This document shows, piece by piece, positions 5,218 through 5,227 of a stretch of 5,227 bases of DNA; position 1 is the stretch's first letter; every line of letters begins with the position of its first letter. Location: contig NHGT02000020.1 of the NCBI GenBank assembly GCA_002170005.2, forward strand, positions 89,337 through 94,563. Direction: 5' to 3'. The notes under the pieces are model-generated. The model was not told the origin of the DNA and did no database searches. It saw only the letters and a program-made list of their open reading frames with translations. Origin of the DNA: a bacterium TMED144. GTDB lineage: Bacteria > Fidelibacterota > Marinisomatia > Marinisomatales > TCS55. The position numbers were made by a program, and so were the translations under genes.

Positions 5218-5227
5218 TTGCGTGTCT

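Overview
The window is AT-rich throughout and packed with genes. It looks like a piece of a small, streamlined proteobacterial chromosome, probably from a marine lineage. Three things suggest this: very short intergenic gaps, overlapping genes, and a nickel superoxide dismutase whose N-terminus (HCDGPCGIYDPA) resembles the type common in marine bacteria. The HemF C-terminus (FGLETGGNIDAILMSMPP) reads most like alphaproteobacterial HemF. The HemE is divergent and the Fur-like box would also suit a gammaproteobacterium, so I do not name a lineage.

Layout. Positions 1-302 (minus) hold the N-terminal two thirds of a nickel superoxide dismutase gene, sodN, cut by the window edge. The gap at 303-456 carries a candidate sodN promoter, an inverted repeat and a doubtful 37-codon ORF. 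Positions 457-927 (minus) encode a thiol peroxiredoxin. The gap at 928-1062 is a divergent promoter region. Its flavodoxin side carries a good Fur-like box over the -35. Positions 1063-1575 (plus) encode a long-chain flavodoxin, followed after 5 nt by a 94-residue protein that I do not recognise (1581-1865). The convergent gap at 1866-1954 holds two inverted repeats and probably the terminator(s). From 5202 down to 1955 (minus) runs a tight hemE-hemH-hemF-hemJ operon with a 4-nt gap, a 4-nt overlap and a 10-nt overlap. It uses TTG and GTG starts for hemF and hemJ.

How the genes work together. The hem operon encodes the last four steps of aerobic protoporphyrin-type heme synthesis: HemE makes coproporphyrinogen III, HemF protoporphyrinogen IX, HemJ protoporphyrin IX, and HemH inserts iron. 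Beside this iron-using pathway lie three iron-free proteins: a Ni-SOD, a thiol peroxidase and a flavodoxin that can replace ferredoxin. The arrangement suggests an iron-economy and oxidative-stress neighbourhood. The most open questions are the unknown small protein in the flavodoxin operon and the structured convergent gap after hemJ.
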